Notes: a model not told the origin generated them from the sequence alone. 64,000 bases of DNA from Calliphora vicina (GCF_958450345.1 NC_088780.1:125750226-125814225); one strand, 5' to 3'. Shown: positions 43,976 to 55,677, counted from the stretch's first letter. A program made the numbers and translations.

Positions 43976-44868
43976 TTACCAAGAGTGGCAAGCGTATATG
44001 TATATAAGTTTGTCATTCCGTTTGTAATTTAAAATTTTTTCATTTGCGACCCCACAAAGTATATATACATATGTTCTGGATCGTTATAGATAGCAAAGTC
44101 GATATAGCCATGTCCGTCTGTATGTTGAAATCAACTTTCCGTAGCCCCTAAATAACTTACATCAGTGGTGCGCAAAAAGAGGCATTTAATTTGTGTGCTC
44201 TTTTGGGTAAAAAATAAAATATCCACAACGACATCAAGAAACTTAATGAATTGTGTGTATTTTTACGCTCTATTGTTCACATTCGGGTTGTTTGACGAAA
44301 ATCATCGTAACCTCAACAATATGAACGCCTACCATGGACTTACATACATGATTCATACATCAATATGTCGGGAATTCTTCCGGCTCGTTTGCTCGTTCGA
44401 CAAAATCGGCTCACAAATGGCTGAGATATAAGGATAACCTAGATTTTTGGCCTATTTTTGGTCTACTAAGTCATGGATTACTAAGTCATTAATATAGACA
44501 ATATGGATATCTAATGATAGACATTTTAAAGTCCATTACAACGATGTATATAAAGCTATAGTAAGTTGGACATACAATGGGTCAAAATCGGGAAAAATAT
44601 ATTTTAACCCGAATTTTATTTTCAACAAAAATTTTTTTTTGTCACAAATTAATTTTCCAAAAAAAAAAAAATTTTAAAAAAAATTTGGAAAAAACTTTTT
44701 TTTAAAAAAATTAAAAAACAATTTCGAAAAGAAAACATTTTAAAAAAATTAAAAAAAAAATTTTATAAAAATTACCTAAAAATATTTAAAAAAAAATTAT
44801 TTTTAAGTATAATTTGGTGAAGGGTATCTAAGATTCGGCACAGCCGAATATAGTTCTCTTACTTGTTT
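43976..44868 (-). repeat. dispersed repeat, copy with a hAT insertion
   Basis: The family blocks GTCATTCCGTTTGTAATTT, CCATGTCCGTCTGT and GGCACAGCCGAATATAG are in order. It is interrupted by 44163..44337. Confidence 0.82.
44163..44337. mobile_element. 175-bp hAT-type insertion
   Basis: The exact 8-bp duplication ACTTACAT (44155-44162, 44338-44345) flanks ends CAGTGGTGCGC and complement CCATGGTAGGC (7 of 11 alike). The uninterrupted target AACTTACATACA is seen in sibling repeats. Confidence 0.8.
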
Positions 44869-45002
44869 TTTTTTCAATTCATCAATTGTTCATAAATAAG
44901 TAGTTGACGATAGTAGGTTTTAGTTTTTTAATACATACATATTTACAGAAATAAATATTAAATATAAGTACTTATATAGATAAATAAACTATTTTTACAA
45001 TT

Positions 45003-45448
45003 GGGGGATTCAAACCATAGAGAAACATAGAGCGGAAGCTAGAAAAAAACTCAAACAAAAAAATTACTCAAAATAATCACACATACGAGTGTTGTTTTTG
45101 TTTTCACATAGATTTTTCCACTAATACATTCTCACCACTTAGGTTTTTTACAACTGAGTTAGGTCTTTGACAGGAGAGTTTACACTCTATGTCTATTCTC
45201 TATGATTCAAACTGTCTCCTATTAGGTCGTATTGTCATGTCATAAAATATTTTTTTAGTTTAAATAAATTTTTGTTGGGTTTCAAACAAAAAAGTTATAA
45301 ACTAAGACTTTTAGAACTACGTTTATTGGTTTGTCATAAAATGAAACTTTTTGTGTTTGCAGCACAACAAGAATTTGTTTAAACTAAAAAAATATTTTAC
45401 GACATTATGACAATACGACCTAATAGCAGACCGTTTGAATCCCCCAAA
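45003..45448. mobile_element. MITE, GGGGGATTCAAACGGTCTGC family, copy 1
   Basis: Ends GGGGGATTCAAAC and GTTTGAATCCCCC are inverted. Subterminal GTCGTATTGTCAT... pairs with ATGACAATACGACCTAATAG. It is interrupted by the hAT MITE at 45016..45204. The sibling is at 48571..49080. Confidence 0.82.
45016..45204. mobile_element. hAT-type MITE, CATAGAGAAA family, copy 2
   Basis: It has exact 8-bp duplications ATTCAAAC at 45008-45015 and 45205-45212. The empty site GGGGGATTCAAACGGTCTGC is preserved at 48572. Confidence 0.92.
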
Positions 45449-46009
45449 TGTTTTCAAAAATATCGTAAAAATGGAAATGTGATGAACATGTGAATTTAGT
45501 TACATTTGTAAGTAGTTAGTAGTTTTATCATAACAACTCTAATTATAATATTTATACATTTAGAGAGTTCGTTGTTTAGCTGCTTAGATAATTTAAATTT
45601 CATTTTTCAAATTACAATAAAGCATTGGTCGGCACTCATAGCCATCACATGAAATGTGATTCACAAAAATTATAAAATTTTACAATAAATAGCTGAACAT
45701 ATTAATGCCCATAATTTCAAATAGATATCTATCAGTGCCTAGTTACTTGTGGAGTAAAAATAATTGGTAACTTTTACCCGTAGATATAGATTTGAAATTA
45801 ATTTTAGAATTACTGAATACTGTTATCTGCGATTATAAGAATTATATTATTATATTAATAATTGCTTGATTTTTGTTTAACAAATTACACAGTTCAACAG
45901 CAAAAAAGGCTTCACTAACCACTATATAGATTTGATGCATCATGATTACCTACATAAGTACAAATATGATTAAATTTGTGAATTCTATGGATAGATTTTT
46001 TTAAAATTT
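45449..46009. other. intron without recognised features
   Basis: AT-rich; the string GGTCGGCACTCATAGCC near 45627 repeats that near 627. Confidence 0.3.
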
Positions 46010-47690
46010 TTTTTTCTAAAATTGTTATTTTTTTTAGATATTTCTCCACATAATTTATGATAACTCAAAAAGGATTAGTCCGATATTATGAATTTTGAAA
46101 ATATCTTCCCCATGCTATGTACAAATTTTCACATATGGGCAATTCCATATCATCGTACGTGACATTTGTACGCCTATAGAGTGGAATAGATTATGCAAAA
46201 ATAAGGGTATTCTTTTTAATTTCTTACACTAAACGAAATATTTAAATGAAAACAATCATTGAATGATTTTATAATAAATACAATTTAATATCGTACGTGA
46301 CATACCGTAGGTGATAGATTTTTCTCTTATAATAAAACAATATATATTCTGTAAATATATTTATACAAAAAGTAAAAAAAAATTAATAGAAAATATACAT
46401 TCGGTTTCAATAAACAATTTGACAATAGCAAAAAAAACAATGAGAGTCAAATTCATTTCATACTAAAAGCTAATTGGGAGCCTAGTTTTCGCCGCAATTT
46501 TAGCCTAAAAAATGCCAATTAAATTAAAAAATTAAATATAGTCAGTTTAAACTATTATTTTTGCCAATAAAATGTTGTAATAAGTTCTAAATACTTACAC
46601 ATAGTAATATTTTAGTGCTTTCTCAAATCATCATTCAAATCATCTTGAAAAAAGTTTCAAGAGTTTTCTGTCATGTGGTAGTCATTCTCGTGGAATTACC
46701 CATATATATTGCGTTTTAATCGGCTCAGTAGTTTCGGAGATATAATAACAAATTGAAGCAAAAAATATATTTTTTACGTAAAAAATATATTTTTTGGGAA
46801 CAAAATGATATATCGATCGTAAAAATCGAATTTATTCACAATTAATCGCTCATTTTCACAATATTTTATGTGCTTACAAGCGTGTACTTTGAGTGTAAAA
46901 TTTAAAATTTAACATGTAAAATTTACACTCAAAGTACACGTTTGTAAGAACATTAAATATTGTGAAAATGAGCGAATTCACTTAATTGTGAATAAATTCG
47001 AAAAGAGTCCATCGATTTTTACGTTCGATATCTCATTTTGTTTCCAATACATGTGGCTTTGCGATAAAGTAATAAATATAAACAATTTCTGCCGTTTTCG
47101 ATTTTTCGTGATTTTTTTAAAACCAAAAAAATTGCTATTTTCATGTAAAAAATATAATTTTTGCTTCAATTTGTTATTATAACTCCGAAACTACTGAGCC
47201 GATTGAAACGCAATATATATGTGAAAATTTGTACATAGCATGGGGTAAATATTTTCAAAATTCAATCAATCGAAAGAAGAACATATATATACATACCTGC
47301 TCAATTGTAGGTATGTATATCAAACAAAAAAGTTAAATTTTGTAAAAATGAGCGAATTCACTTTTATGATCGATATTTAATTTTGTGGCTGTTATATGTG
47401 GCTTTGCGATAAAGAAATAAATCTGGACAATTTCTGCCGTTTTCGATTTTTCATGAGTTTTTTAAAACACGAAAATTTGCTGTTTTCACGTAAAAAATAT
47501 ATTTTTTGCTTCAATTTGTTATTATAACTCCGAAACTACTGAGCCGATTAAAACGCAATATATAAACGGTTATGTAAATCTAAACTTTCATAAATTTATT
47601 TTAATAATAGCGGACTAAGCCTTTTCGAGTTATCATAAATTATGTGGAGAAACGTCTAAAAAATCACAATTTTACAAAAAATTAAAAAAA
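46010..47690. repeat. complex foldback around 46.91 kb with a third arm
   Basis: The left arm (46010-46900, after removing the insertion 46132..46706) pairs with 46920-47260, centred on TTTAACATGTAAA near 46915. A third, direct copy of the right arm lies at 47330-47690. Shared words: CTCCGAAACTACTGAGCCGA, GCTTCAATTTGTTATTATAA, GTGGCTTTGCGATAAAG. Frames 46978..47169 and 46988..47182 come from this repeat. Confidence 0.7.
46132..46706. mobile_element. CGTACGTGACA element, copy 1
   Basis: Inverted ends ATATGGGCAATTCCA and TGGAATTACCCATAT bound it. The empty target (CACATATATATTGCG) is present inverted in the right arm near 47215, so the insertion is certain; TA or ATAT was duplicated. The motif TATCGTACGTGACAT is repeated inside. 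No transposase frame. Confidence 0.88.
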
Positions 47691-47874
47691 ACTTCTCCAT
47701 AGAATTTAAAGTTTGGACCATATTTATACTGCTGGAAAATTGTGTAAAAAGCCTCTAAAATTTGTTCGATTTTGTTGCCCTGTGTTATTTAATGAAGCCG
47801 CTAGTAACAAAAGTTAATAGCAACTAATTATTTACTAATTGAAAATACAAAACAATATTAAGACGTTAATAATA

Positions 47875-48165
47875 GTTGTGTTCGCGTAAAAAATATCAAC
47901 ATAAAATTGTGCTTAAAACATGTGGTTTCAAATGTAAACAGAACTAAAAAGTTGAAAATTAATATAATTTACAAGTTTTGCAAAGAAAAGAAGTTAAATA
48001 ACAAAAAACAAACGTTTTAAATTGATTTATAATAAAATACAACTTATTTCTACAAATTGTTGTTCGCGTACTTTTTTGGATATTTTTTAGATTGTGAGTA
48101 ATTTATTTTTACTCTATAAAATAAAGTTACTGGATATTTTTTACTGGAAAGTACGCGAACACACC
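47875..48165. mobile_element. MITE with GTGTTCGCGTA ends
   Basis: Ends GTTGTGTTCGCGTA and complement GGTGTGTTCGCGTA bound 291 bp, flanked by TA (47873-47874, 48166-48167). An inner extra TGTTCGCGTACTTTTT occurs at 48062. Confidence 0.72.
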
Positions 48166-48462
48166 TAATACTTCGCATAGAGTTTATTACAACATATTAC
48201 ATGAACATTAGGCAATGGCTCCTTTTGTTTCAATTATTAATTTAAGACGATATGAAAAATACATGTACCAGTATACAATTTTATATACTCGTACAATTTG
48301 CTATTTACTCCGTAGCATATTAAAATCTGTGAAATCATAGTATAGAAACGGATGTTATCTGTCATGTGGCTGGCACCCATCCAGTGTTAATCTCTTTTTA
48401 CTGTTCAGGTGATCTTGCCGGCCACTGCGAATCCGAAAGAAAATGTTTTTCAAACTAAATCA
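48166..48462. other. intron without recognised features
   Basis: No gene. Near 48400-48420 the text GATCTTGCCGGCCACTGCGA is GC-richer but has no frame support. Confidence 0.25.
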
Positions 48463-48570
48463 GGTGCCAAATTGCCGCATTCGATATCGAGTAAAATTTA
48501 TAGTAATTTTTTTATATTTCGGATTATGGTATTCGATATCGAACAAGAAATTTAGTACATTATACATATT

Positions 48571-49080
48571 TGGGGGATTCAAACGGTCTGCTATAGTCTG
48601 AATTGTCATATTGTCCTAAAATATTTGGTCAATTCACAAGGTCTCTAATCAGTCATATTGTCATAATGTCTTAATATATCTCGACTCGGCAGCTCGGCTT
48701 AACCGATACTTAGGCATTCGGCGAAGGTCTCTACTGCTTGGTTACGATAACACAATAAACATAGCATACAGAGTACTATTATTTTAGGACACTTTTTACT
48801 TGAAAAACAATAAAAACCATTGTGAAATATTAGGACATTATGACAATATGACATGATAAGAGACCTTGTGAATTGACCAATTATTTTAGTTTAAACACGC
48901 TTTTGTTGTGTTTCAAGCAAAAAAGTTCTAAAATAATAAGACGTTTTGAACTATGTTTATTGTTTTGTCATAAAATATTTTTTTGTTTTTGTTTGCACAC
49001 AACTAAAATTTGTTTAAACTAAAATAATATATTAGGACACTATGACAATACGACCTAATAGCAGACCGTTTGCATACCCC
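48571..49080. mobile_element. MITE, GGGGGATTCAAAC family, copy 2
   Basis: It shares ends and GTTTAAAC-rich interior with 45003..45448, but has lost the hAT MITE and gained the MITE at 48625..48880. Confidence 0.8.
48625..48880. mobile_element. MITE, TTGGTCAATTC family, copy 2
   Basis: Inverted ends TTGGTCAATTCACAAGGTCT and its complement; almost identical to 29039..29296 over the middle. Confidence 0.82.
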
Positions 49081-49350
49081 AGTTATAATTTATGATACGA
49101 TACCTCATTCTATCACAAATGCGGTAATTCAGTCACAGGGTGAAGAAATTTGATACGATCGTACTTTTTATGATAATATTTCATATTTAAAATTACCGTA
49201 GTGCTACCGTGACTTATTTACTATATGGTACCCTATTTCCCTTCTTTTGGATGAATCCTGTCGCAAACGGTTTGCTGCTTGTGTAATATAATAATTTTGC
49301 AAAGCTCTTGTTGGGTTTTACAACAATTTTCATGGAGTAATGCATTCAAC

Positions 49351-49519
49351 GATAGAGAATAGCCATAGAGCGGAAACTCTCCTGTCAAAGATCTAACTCA
49401 GTTGTCAAAAACCTAAGTGATGAGAATGTATTAGTAGAAAAAACTATGTGAAAACAAAAACAACACTCGTATGTGTGATTAATTTGAGTAATATTTCCGC
49501 TCTATGTCTATTCTCTATG
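49351..49519. mobile_element. hAT-type MITE, CATAGAGAAA family, copy 3
   Basis: This is an inverted copy with GTGATGAGAATGTATTAGTA and AACACTCGTATGTGTGATT. Flanking octamers CATTCAAC and GCTCCAAC match at 5 of 8 positions, so the duplication is decayed. Confidence 0.75.
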
Positions 49520-49550
49520 GCTCCAACTATGTAAACCAAATGATAATTTA

Positions 49551-50045
49551 ATACAAGTAAGATAGTATAGTCGGTCAAGCCCGACCAAGCGGCAACCTAC
49601 ACCGAGAATTTTTCTTTTAAAATTTATATGGGAGTTATGTCTAATTAAGGACCAATCGCCATACAACTAGGTGGCATGACTTCTGTATATATGAAACTTA
49701 TTTGTCTTGAATTTTATTTGAATACCAACATTTTTAAGAAACATTTAAAGTGATTTTCGGAATTGGGCCTTATATTTGACTTTTGAGTTCGGCTTATATA
49801 AAACTTATTTGTGCTAAATTTTGTTTGGATGTCTATGTAACTAAGATATTTTTGAGAGCTTGAACCAATTCTAACCAAATAAAATAGGCTTCGTCCTTGA
49901 GGCAATATAAAAGCTTGTACCAAATTTTGATTACAAGGTTTATATGTACGGACGTACGGAAATCGCTTAATCGACTCAGAAATTGATTAATCTGACCAGG
50001 AGTCGGTGGGTGGGTGTTTGTCAAAATTGTTGTCAAGATAAAAAA
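49551..50045 (+). repeat. dispersed repeat, related second family
   Basis: It begins ACAAGTAAGATAGTATAGTC with the hairpin GGTCAAGCCCGACC and continues with CATACAACTAGGTGGCATGA. The start resembles the main family (ACAAGTAAGAG plus hairpin), but the body differs. The right end was placed only roughly. Confidence 0.5.
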
Positions 50046-50154
50046 TTATCAGGTATAGTCTTCATTTATTAGTATTATTGCTTCGTTATGCCAAAATTGT
50101 TAATGCTCAGACATCTGTGTTTTGACAACAAAAGTTATTAATTGATATGATACA

Positions 50155-50932
50155 TATGGGTAATTCCATATCATCGTACGTGACATTTGTACGCTTATAG
50201 AGTGGAATAGATTTTGCAAAAATAAGAGTATCTAAAAAATAATTTGGTCTTTATGTTCCATTCAGAGGGTACTATATTTTAAAATAATAAAAAGTTCTTT
50301 CGAAATATTGTTGTCCAAAATATTGAGCGAAATAAGGATATATCGTACGTGACATAAAACGGAACTCATTTTGAGGTACATGTAGAAATATGCGAAAATA
50401 TTCGAATCGTGAGAGGCGTTATGTTTTCTTTTAATTTCATACACTAAACCAAATACAATCCGTCATATTTAATTAAAAACAATCTTTGGATGATTTTATA
50501 ATAAATAAAATTTAATATCGTACGTGACATACCGTACGTGACAGATTTTTCTCTTATAATAAAACAATATATATTCTGTAAATATATGTATACAAAAACT
50601 AAAAAAATTAATGGAAAATATACATTCGGTTTCAATAAACAATTTGATAATATCAAATAAACAATCAGAGTCAAATTCATTTCATACTACAAGCTAATTG
50701 GGAGCCTAGTTTTCGCCGCAATTTTAGCCTAAAACATTAAAAGATTAAATATATTCAGTTTAACAAATAATTTAATTGTCTTTAAAATGTTGTAATATGA
50801 TCTAAATACTTTCACATAGTAACATTTTATTATTTTCTTCTATTCAAATCATCTTGGAAAAAATGTTCAAGGGTTTTTGTTCTTTTCAGTCGTGGTAGCG
50901 ATTCTCGTGGAATTGTCCATATTTGTCAGGTA
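50155..50932. mobile_element. CGTACGTGACA element, copy 2 (longer)
   Basis: It has the same ends as copy 1 (CATATGGGTAATTCC and GGAATTGTCCATAT). About 190 bp extra lies near 50235-50425. Four TCGTACGTGACA motifs occur (about 50173, 50343, 50518, 50531). Confidence 0.8.
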
Positions 50933-51410
50933 TAGACTATTTTTTTAAAATAAATTATTTTGAACAGCTTTGCATTAAATATAAATATACTGATGCAATT
51001 TTCTAGAATTCAATTTTTTAATTATTTTAATAATCACCCGTTATTAGAGATTCTTTTGCTTGCAGTGTTTTCTACACAAATATAAAACAAAATTACTTTA
51101 ATATTTTTTTGTATTCGTATAAAAAACCAGTCAAAAGATCAAGTTCTCTATCAGTTTAGCAATTATATTTTTTTATTTTTTATTTTGTTCAAATAAAATT
51201 AACAAATAATTCAATTGTTAATAAAAGAAAAAAAAGAAAATACAAATCTTTAAAACACTTGTCTCATGCTGCTAGAAACGGAAACAATTTGGAATTGAAC
51301 CGAGTTTTTTTTTAATGAACTTTGAAGTTAAAATTTAAATACCGGTTTATAGAGACACATTTGAAATTAATTATTTGAAATATGTAGATTTAAATAAAAT
51401 ATGGTTTTAA
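50933..51410. other. intron without recognised features
   Basis: AT-rich; nothing bounded. Confidence 0.3.
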
Positions 51411-51495
51411 TTGTTTAAAACCTTATTTAAATTTCGATTATTAGTAGACACACTCAATTTCACTCAATCACAAACTAACTCACTCACTCACTTAC

Positions 51496-52330
51496 TAATG
51501 CTTTTAATTCAACAACAACAAATAAATAAATTGATACTTTTTTGTTATAATTTCTTTTTAGTTGATTTTGATTTATTTTTTTTATTTTTTTTTCAAAAAA
51601 ATTGTTGCTGTTTTCTCAATGACCTTTGATCATTTACTACGTTTTCATGCCTTATTGATAATCACCTTTATTTTGGTTGTTGTGGATGCAAGAAATTGAA
51701 ATTTCTTTAGAGATTTGGTTATTTATATTTTGTAGATAACAAGTTGGTTTGTTTTGTATCTTATAGGTTGTAGCTTTTTCACTTTTTCACAAATATTTTT
51801 GTGTTAGGAATGTAAATTTTATAAATTTGTTTTTGAATTTGTTTTTTTTTATATAAAAAAATGAATTATAATACGTAAAATAAAAAAAAATACGTATTTA
51901 TTTATATAGACTTGGTTTTTTCGAATTTGTTTTTGGTATCTTTATTTAGTATCTAGTAGATACAATTTGTTTTTATGGTTGTTTTTGTTAATGGTTTGGT
52001 ATTATTAAAAATACACTAGTTTTTATTTTTTGCTTTTTGATTTTTTATTAATAAAATCAAATATTGGTTTTGTATTTTTTTTTTATATTTCAACGTTTTA
52101 TATTGAAAACTCGTGTCACACTTTTATTTAATTATAAACGATTCGGTCTACACAAGAGCTGCCGCAATACTATACGCTCAGAAAAAAACGTATTTTTTGA
52201 AAATACTAAATGACAAATGTTTGTGAACGTAGTGAGTATCTCTATCTGCTGAATATTCAAGTGTACAAAAGAGCACTAAACGTGCTGAGAACCTGATAAC
52301 ATGGCACACGATTTAGAAAAAATCAAAACC
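51496..52330 (-). other. candidate distal cnc leader exon
   Basis: This is non-repetitive sequence whose minus strand is A-rich with CCAAAACAAAC, AACAGCAAC and ACAACAACC runs. It ends at a donor-like TTA|GTAAGTGAG at 51496. It could supply the noncoding exon required by the acceptor at 30468. No convincing core promoter was found; only scattered CTCAG and TTCAG steps near 52.2-52.3 kb were seen. Confidence 0.22.
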
Positions 52331-52604
52331 CCAACGAAAACAAACAAAAACACAAATAAAGTAAAATTTAAACAAAATAAATGAATAAACATATGTTTTT
52401 AAGCTCATATGTACCTACATACGTTATATTCAATTTACTCATTTAGTTTATTTAAGTTGTTGTTATTTTTTTCTTTGATAAGTGATAACTGGTCAGTCTG
52501 TGTCTCTCTATGAGATGTCTATGTCTAGCATTGCTGTGCCACCTTGGGACCCTAAGAAAAGCAGTAAAATCGTAATTAATAAATATTGAAATTAGTATTA
52601 TATT

Positions 52605-53212
52605 AGAATCTTATACCCTTCACCAAATTATACTTAAAAATATTTTTATTTAAACAAAATCAAAAATTTTTTTTTAATGTTTTAAAATTTGTTTTTCCAA
52701 ATTGTTTTTTAATTTTTTTCAAATTTTTTTTTTTTAAATTTCTTTAATATATTTTTTTGGAAAAAGAATTTATGAAAAAAAAAATTGTTTGATGAAAAAA
52801 AAATTCGGATTAAAAAATATTTTTTCCGATTTTGACCCATTGTATGTCCAACTTACTTTGGTGTTATGTACGGCGTTGCAAAGGTCTTTGAAATATCTAT
52901 CATTAGATATCCATATTGTCTATATTAATGACTTAGTAATCCAGATATATTATATCTCAGCCATTTTTGGACCGATTTTCTCGATTTTAAATAGCGACCG
53001 AGCCGGAAGAATTTCGGAGAGATTGATGTATGAATCGTGTATGTAAGTTATTTGGGGTATGTAAGTTATTTGGGGGACAGACGGACATGGCTATATCGAT
53101 TCCGCTATCTATAACGATCCAGAATATATATACTTTATGGGGTCGCAAATGAAAAATGTGGAAATGACAAACTTATATATACCCTTGCCACTCATGGTGA
53201 AGGGTATAAAAA
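52605..53212 (+). repeat. dispersed repeat, full copy
   Basis: It runs from CTTATACCCTTCACCAAATT through poly-A/T, ATCTATCATTAGATATCC, ATTTTAAATAGCGACCGAGC and ACGGACATGGCTATATCGAT to CATGGTGAAGGGTATAAAA. This copy is a good reference for the family. Confidence 0.83.
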
Positions 53213-54950
53213 ACAGAATTTTAAACAATTATCAAAAAATGTACAAGTTGTTTGGTCGAGGCGGTGTAGTATCCAATGTATAATACCGCTGTGCCGAATA
53301 TACCCACCACCGATTTTGTGCGTTTTGTATAAAAACATTTATCTGAGTCTTCCGATTTGGTTAGTTTTATATTTCGTATTACAATTTCGCATTGCGAGAT
53401 TCATGCATTTAAATTTTAAATGTTATGGCTATCGAAATAGGTTTCGTAGTAAGTCTAACCAAAGTTTTTAATATATTTTGATCCAAAACTTTTTACCAAT
53501 TCAACCTATTTTTGGATACATAAGTTAGCTATTAGCAATAACTATTTGTGATAAATTTGTGTTTCCTATTTTATTTAACTTCGGATGTTGGATTTTGCCC
53601 AACTTCGAGAAAATTTCATCCCCCTAAGTCCGTCCTAAGGATCGTCTTAGAATATTATAAGGACTCAGAAAAATATTTTGATGTGTACCCTCATGTTTTT
53701 GGTGTTGGATAATGTATGTTCCGTATGTGGGGATTGTAACATTCAACTTACAATTTTAGTGGCCCCTTTCATTTCTGCGTTTGGGCTCAGCTTCTAATGC
53801 CTTTGTTCCATAGCAGTTTGTGTTTTGTTTTGATTTCGTATTTATGCTCTAAGAAATACACTTCATTGTTTTCATTGATACAACATTTAGCCACTCTACA
53901 ACAAAACGAAAATTGTGATGCGTTGTCATTTATTTGGTTTATTTTCAAAAAGTAAATATTTCTATGCTTTTTATATTGACCACTAATTTCGTTCCAAATT
54001 AGCATACAATTTTTTTTGAATATAATTTGCATATACACAAAAAACTAGCCAAGTAGTAGATGGTACGAATGGTAACCAATCAAATATTAAGAGGATTTAT
54101 TCAGATAATTTAAAATAATTTCCAGAAATTTTGAATTTTTTATACTTACCTAGCAGGAAATATCTGGTATGTGCTAACTTTTGCACCTATAAAAACACCT
54201 AAAAATATTTAAATTCATACACATTAACAATAGCTTTTCAATAGTACTGAAATATTATATATTTTTCAGTTTTCAGGGTTTCTCATGCAGCAATTCTGTT
54301 TTGTTGGAGTCCGGAAATACTTATAGTTTTTCTCGATCACTTTGTTTTAGTGTAATATCGCTATTCTTAAAGTTATAACTTCAAAACATTACAAATATGT
54401 TCTTTTGAAACTAATTTAAAAATCGTTTATTTTGTTTGACTGAACTGAGTTTTACCTTTTAAACAGAAAAAAGATTTGTAAAAATGGCTGAGTTATGCTA
54501 GCGAAAAGTTAGAATGCTCCTCAATCAAAAAATTTGCAAAACTCATTAATTTTTTAATTGATTTCTATTTACTTAGATGTTTTGGAAAGCTACTATAGTA
54601 TGCTTTTGCACTAAAATAAGATCGAAGAACCATGAAGAAAATTAAAATTTCTTGAAAATGGTGAGTTTTTTTATCATAACGACCTACAATATTTACGTTT
54701 CGAGATAAAATTCATCACAAATAATTCCGATATAATATTAGATCAGTTCGTCAACTACGGTGTGTGCCCCACAATACTTCTATACTTAGAAAAACCTTTA
54801 ATATATATATTTCATTATCAATATATAATAACACCACTTTCATACAAATATCCTCCCGAATTAAGTCAATAATATTCAGAAATCTCCTTCACATCTGTTT
54901 ATATACATAAATTTCAAAACAAAAAAATGTTTACTTACTTATTAAATCCA
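53213..54950. other. intron, mostly unrecognised
   Basis: Near 53250-53320 the text ATACCGCTGTGCCGAATATACC resembles the terminal hairpin class of the dispersed repeat. A minus-strand donor-like CTAG|GTAAGTATA occurs near 54152, with no supported exon. The rest is AT-rich. Confidence 0.3.
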
Positions 54951-54954
54951 CAAC

Positions 54955-55215
54955 AGACCCAGAAAACAGAAAATTAAACCGGAGTTTGCGTTACGGTCAA
55001 TGGAGATCGTTACCGCACTATGATCAATGTTTTATTGTTTGAAAATCTGGATGACATTGATCCGGGCGAGATATCGATTTAATGAAATCAACATTTTACG
55101 ATAACTTTCGATAATAGACCCGTCAATTGGCCGCCAAGGTTGTGCGATTTGACACCTCTCGATTATTTCATGTGAGGTCACTTGAAGTCTCAACATATTT
55201 AAGTGGATGTACACG
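54955..55215 (+). pseudogene. Tc1/mariner-superfamily transposase remnant
   Basis: Reading through breaks gives VTVNGDRYRTMI, FENLDDID and, after a shift, DNRPVNWPPR-CDLTPLDYFM, the last catalytic block of an IS630/Tc1-type DDE transposase. Only about 85 codons survive. Confidence 0.72.
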
Positions 55216-55500
55216 CCTATAGTACGTCCAATTCTTACTTATTGATCTCTTGTATGGTGGACTGTAACTAGAAGAAACTATGTTCTAGACCAACTATATA
55301 AAGTCCAGAGAATATTGGCATACTGGTGCACTAAGAGCTAGTCCTTCAGACGACCTGAACACTATATTGCACATTGACCTCTGCCAGCAGCGCACCGAGG
55401 CTTCACGCATCTGTATGTTGGATAAGAGGAAACTATCACGGCTACAAATTAGACATTCATACGACATTCCAATATACATTTCGATGTAAATGACACTATA
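55216..55500 (+). pseudogene. LINE reverse-transcriptase C-terminal fragment
   Basis: A frame at about 55324-55485 reads TGALRASPSDDLNTILHIDL then QRTEASRICMLDKRKLSRLQ, the C-terminal region typical of I/Jockey-type LINE ORF2 (TGA-R-TP...L---L-I-PL). It is stopped and cut by a MITE at about 55525. The minus-strand frame 55294..55626 is its shadow. Confidence 0.75.
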
Positions 55501-55525
55501 TCTGAAGAGTGGTGTGGTCATGGCA

Positions 55526-55677
55526 ACCACTGCACAGTGGTGCAGAATCAAAATTTTTTTGGAAATAAATCTGGCATTTCTAAACTGCTGGTCCGATCGG
55601 TATAAAATTTGATGTGAACGCAGCAATGGGCCCTACAAAGGATTTATTTCAAAACAAATTTTGATTCTTCCCCACTG
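55526..55677. mobile_element. short CACAGTGG MITE
   Basis: TGCACAGTGGTGCAGAATCA and the complement of TTTTGATTCTTCCCCACTGT form inverted ends of about 150 bp. Terminal words match the 1249-bp element at 32108 and the end at 12658. Confidence 0.7.

Larger units (their letters stand above)
48463..49160 (+). mobile_element. TCGATATCGA-rich element, copy 2, doubly interrupted
   Basis: Outer parts GCCGCATTCGATATCGAG and TATTCGATATCGAAC match 39370..39612. Inside lies the GGGGGATTCAAAC MITE (48571..49080), which itself contains the TTGGTCAATTC MITE (48625..48880): three insertion layers. Confidence 0.65.

Noticed and set aside
51411..51629. 72-codon plus-strand frame
   Set aside because: Low-complexity Phe/Leu/Gln sequence antisense to a leader-like region; no domain.
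54140..54160. Minus-strand donor-like CTAG|GTAAGTATA
   Set aside because: No leader-like or coding sequence supports an exon upstream of it; single consensus matches are expected by chance in 64 kb.
55294..55626. 110-codon minus-strand frame
   Set aside because: It is antisense to the LINE fragment whose plus-strand motifs are recognisable.
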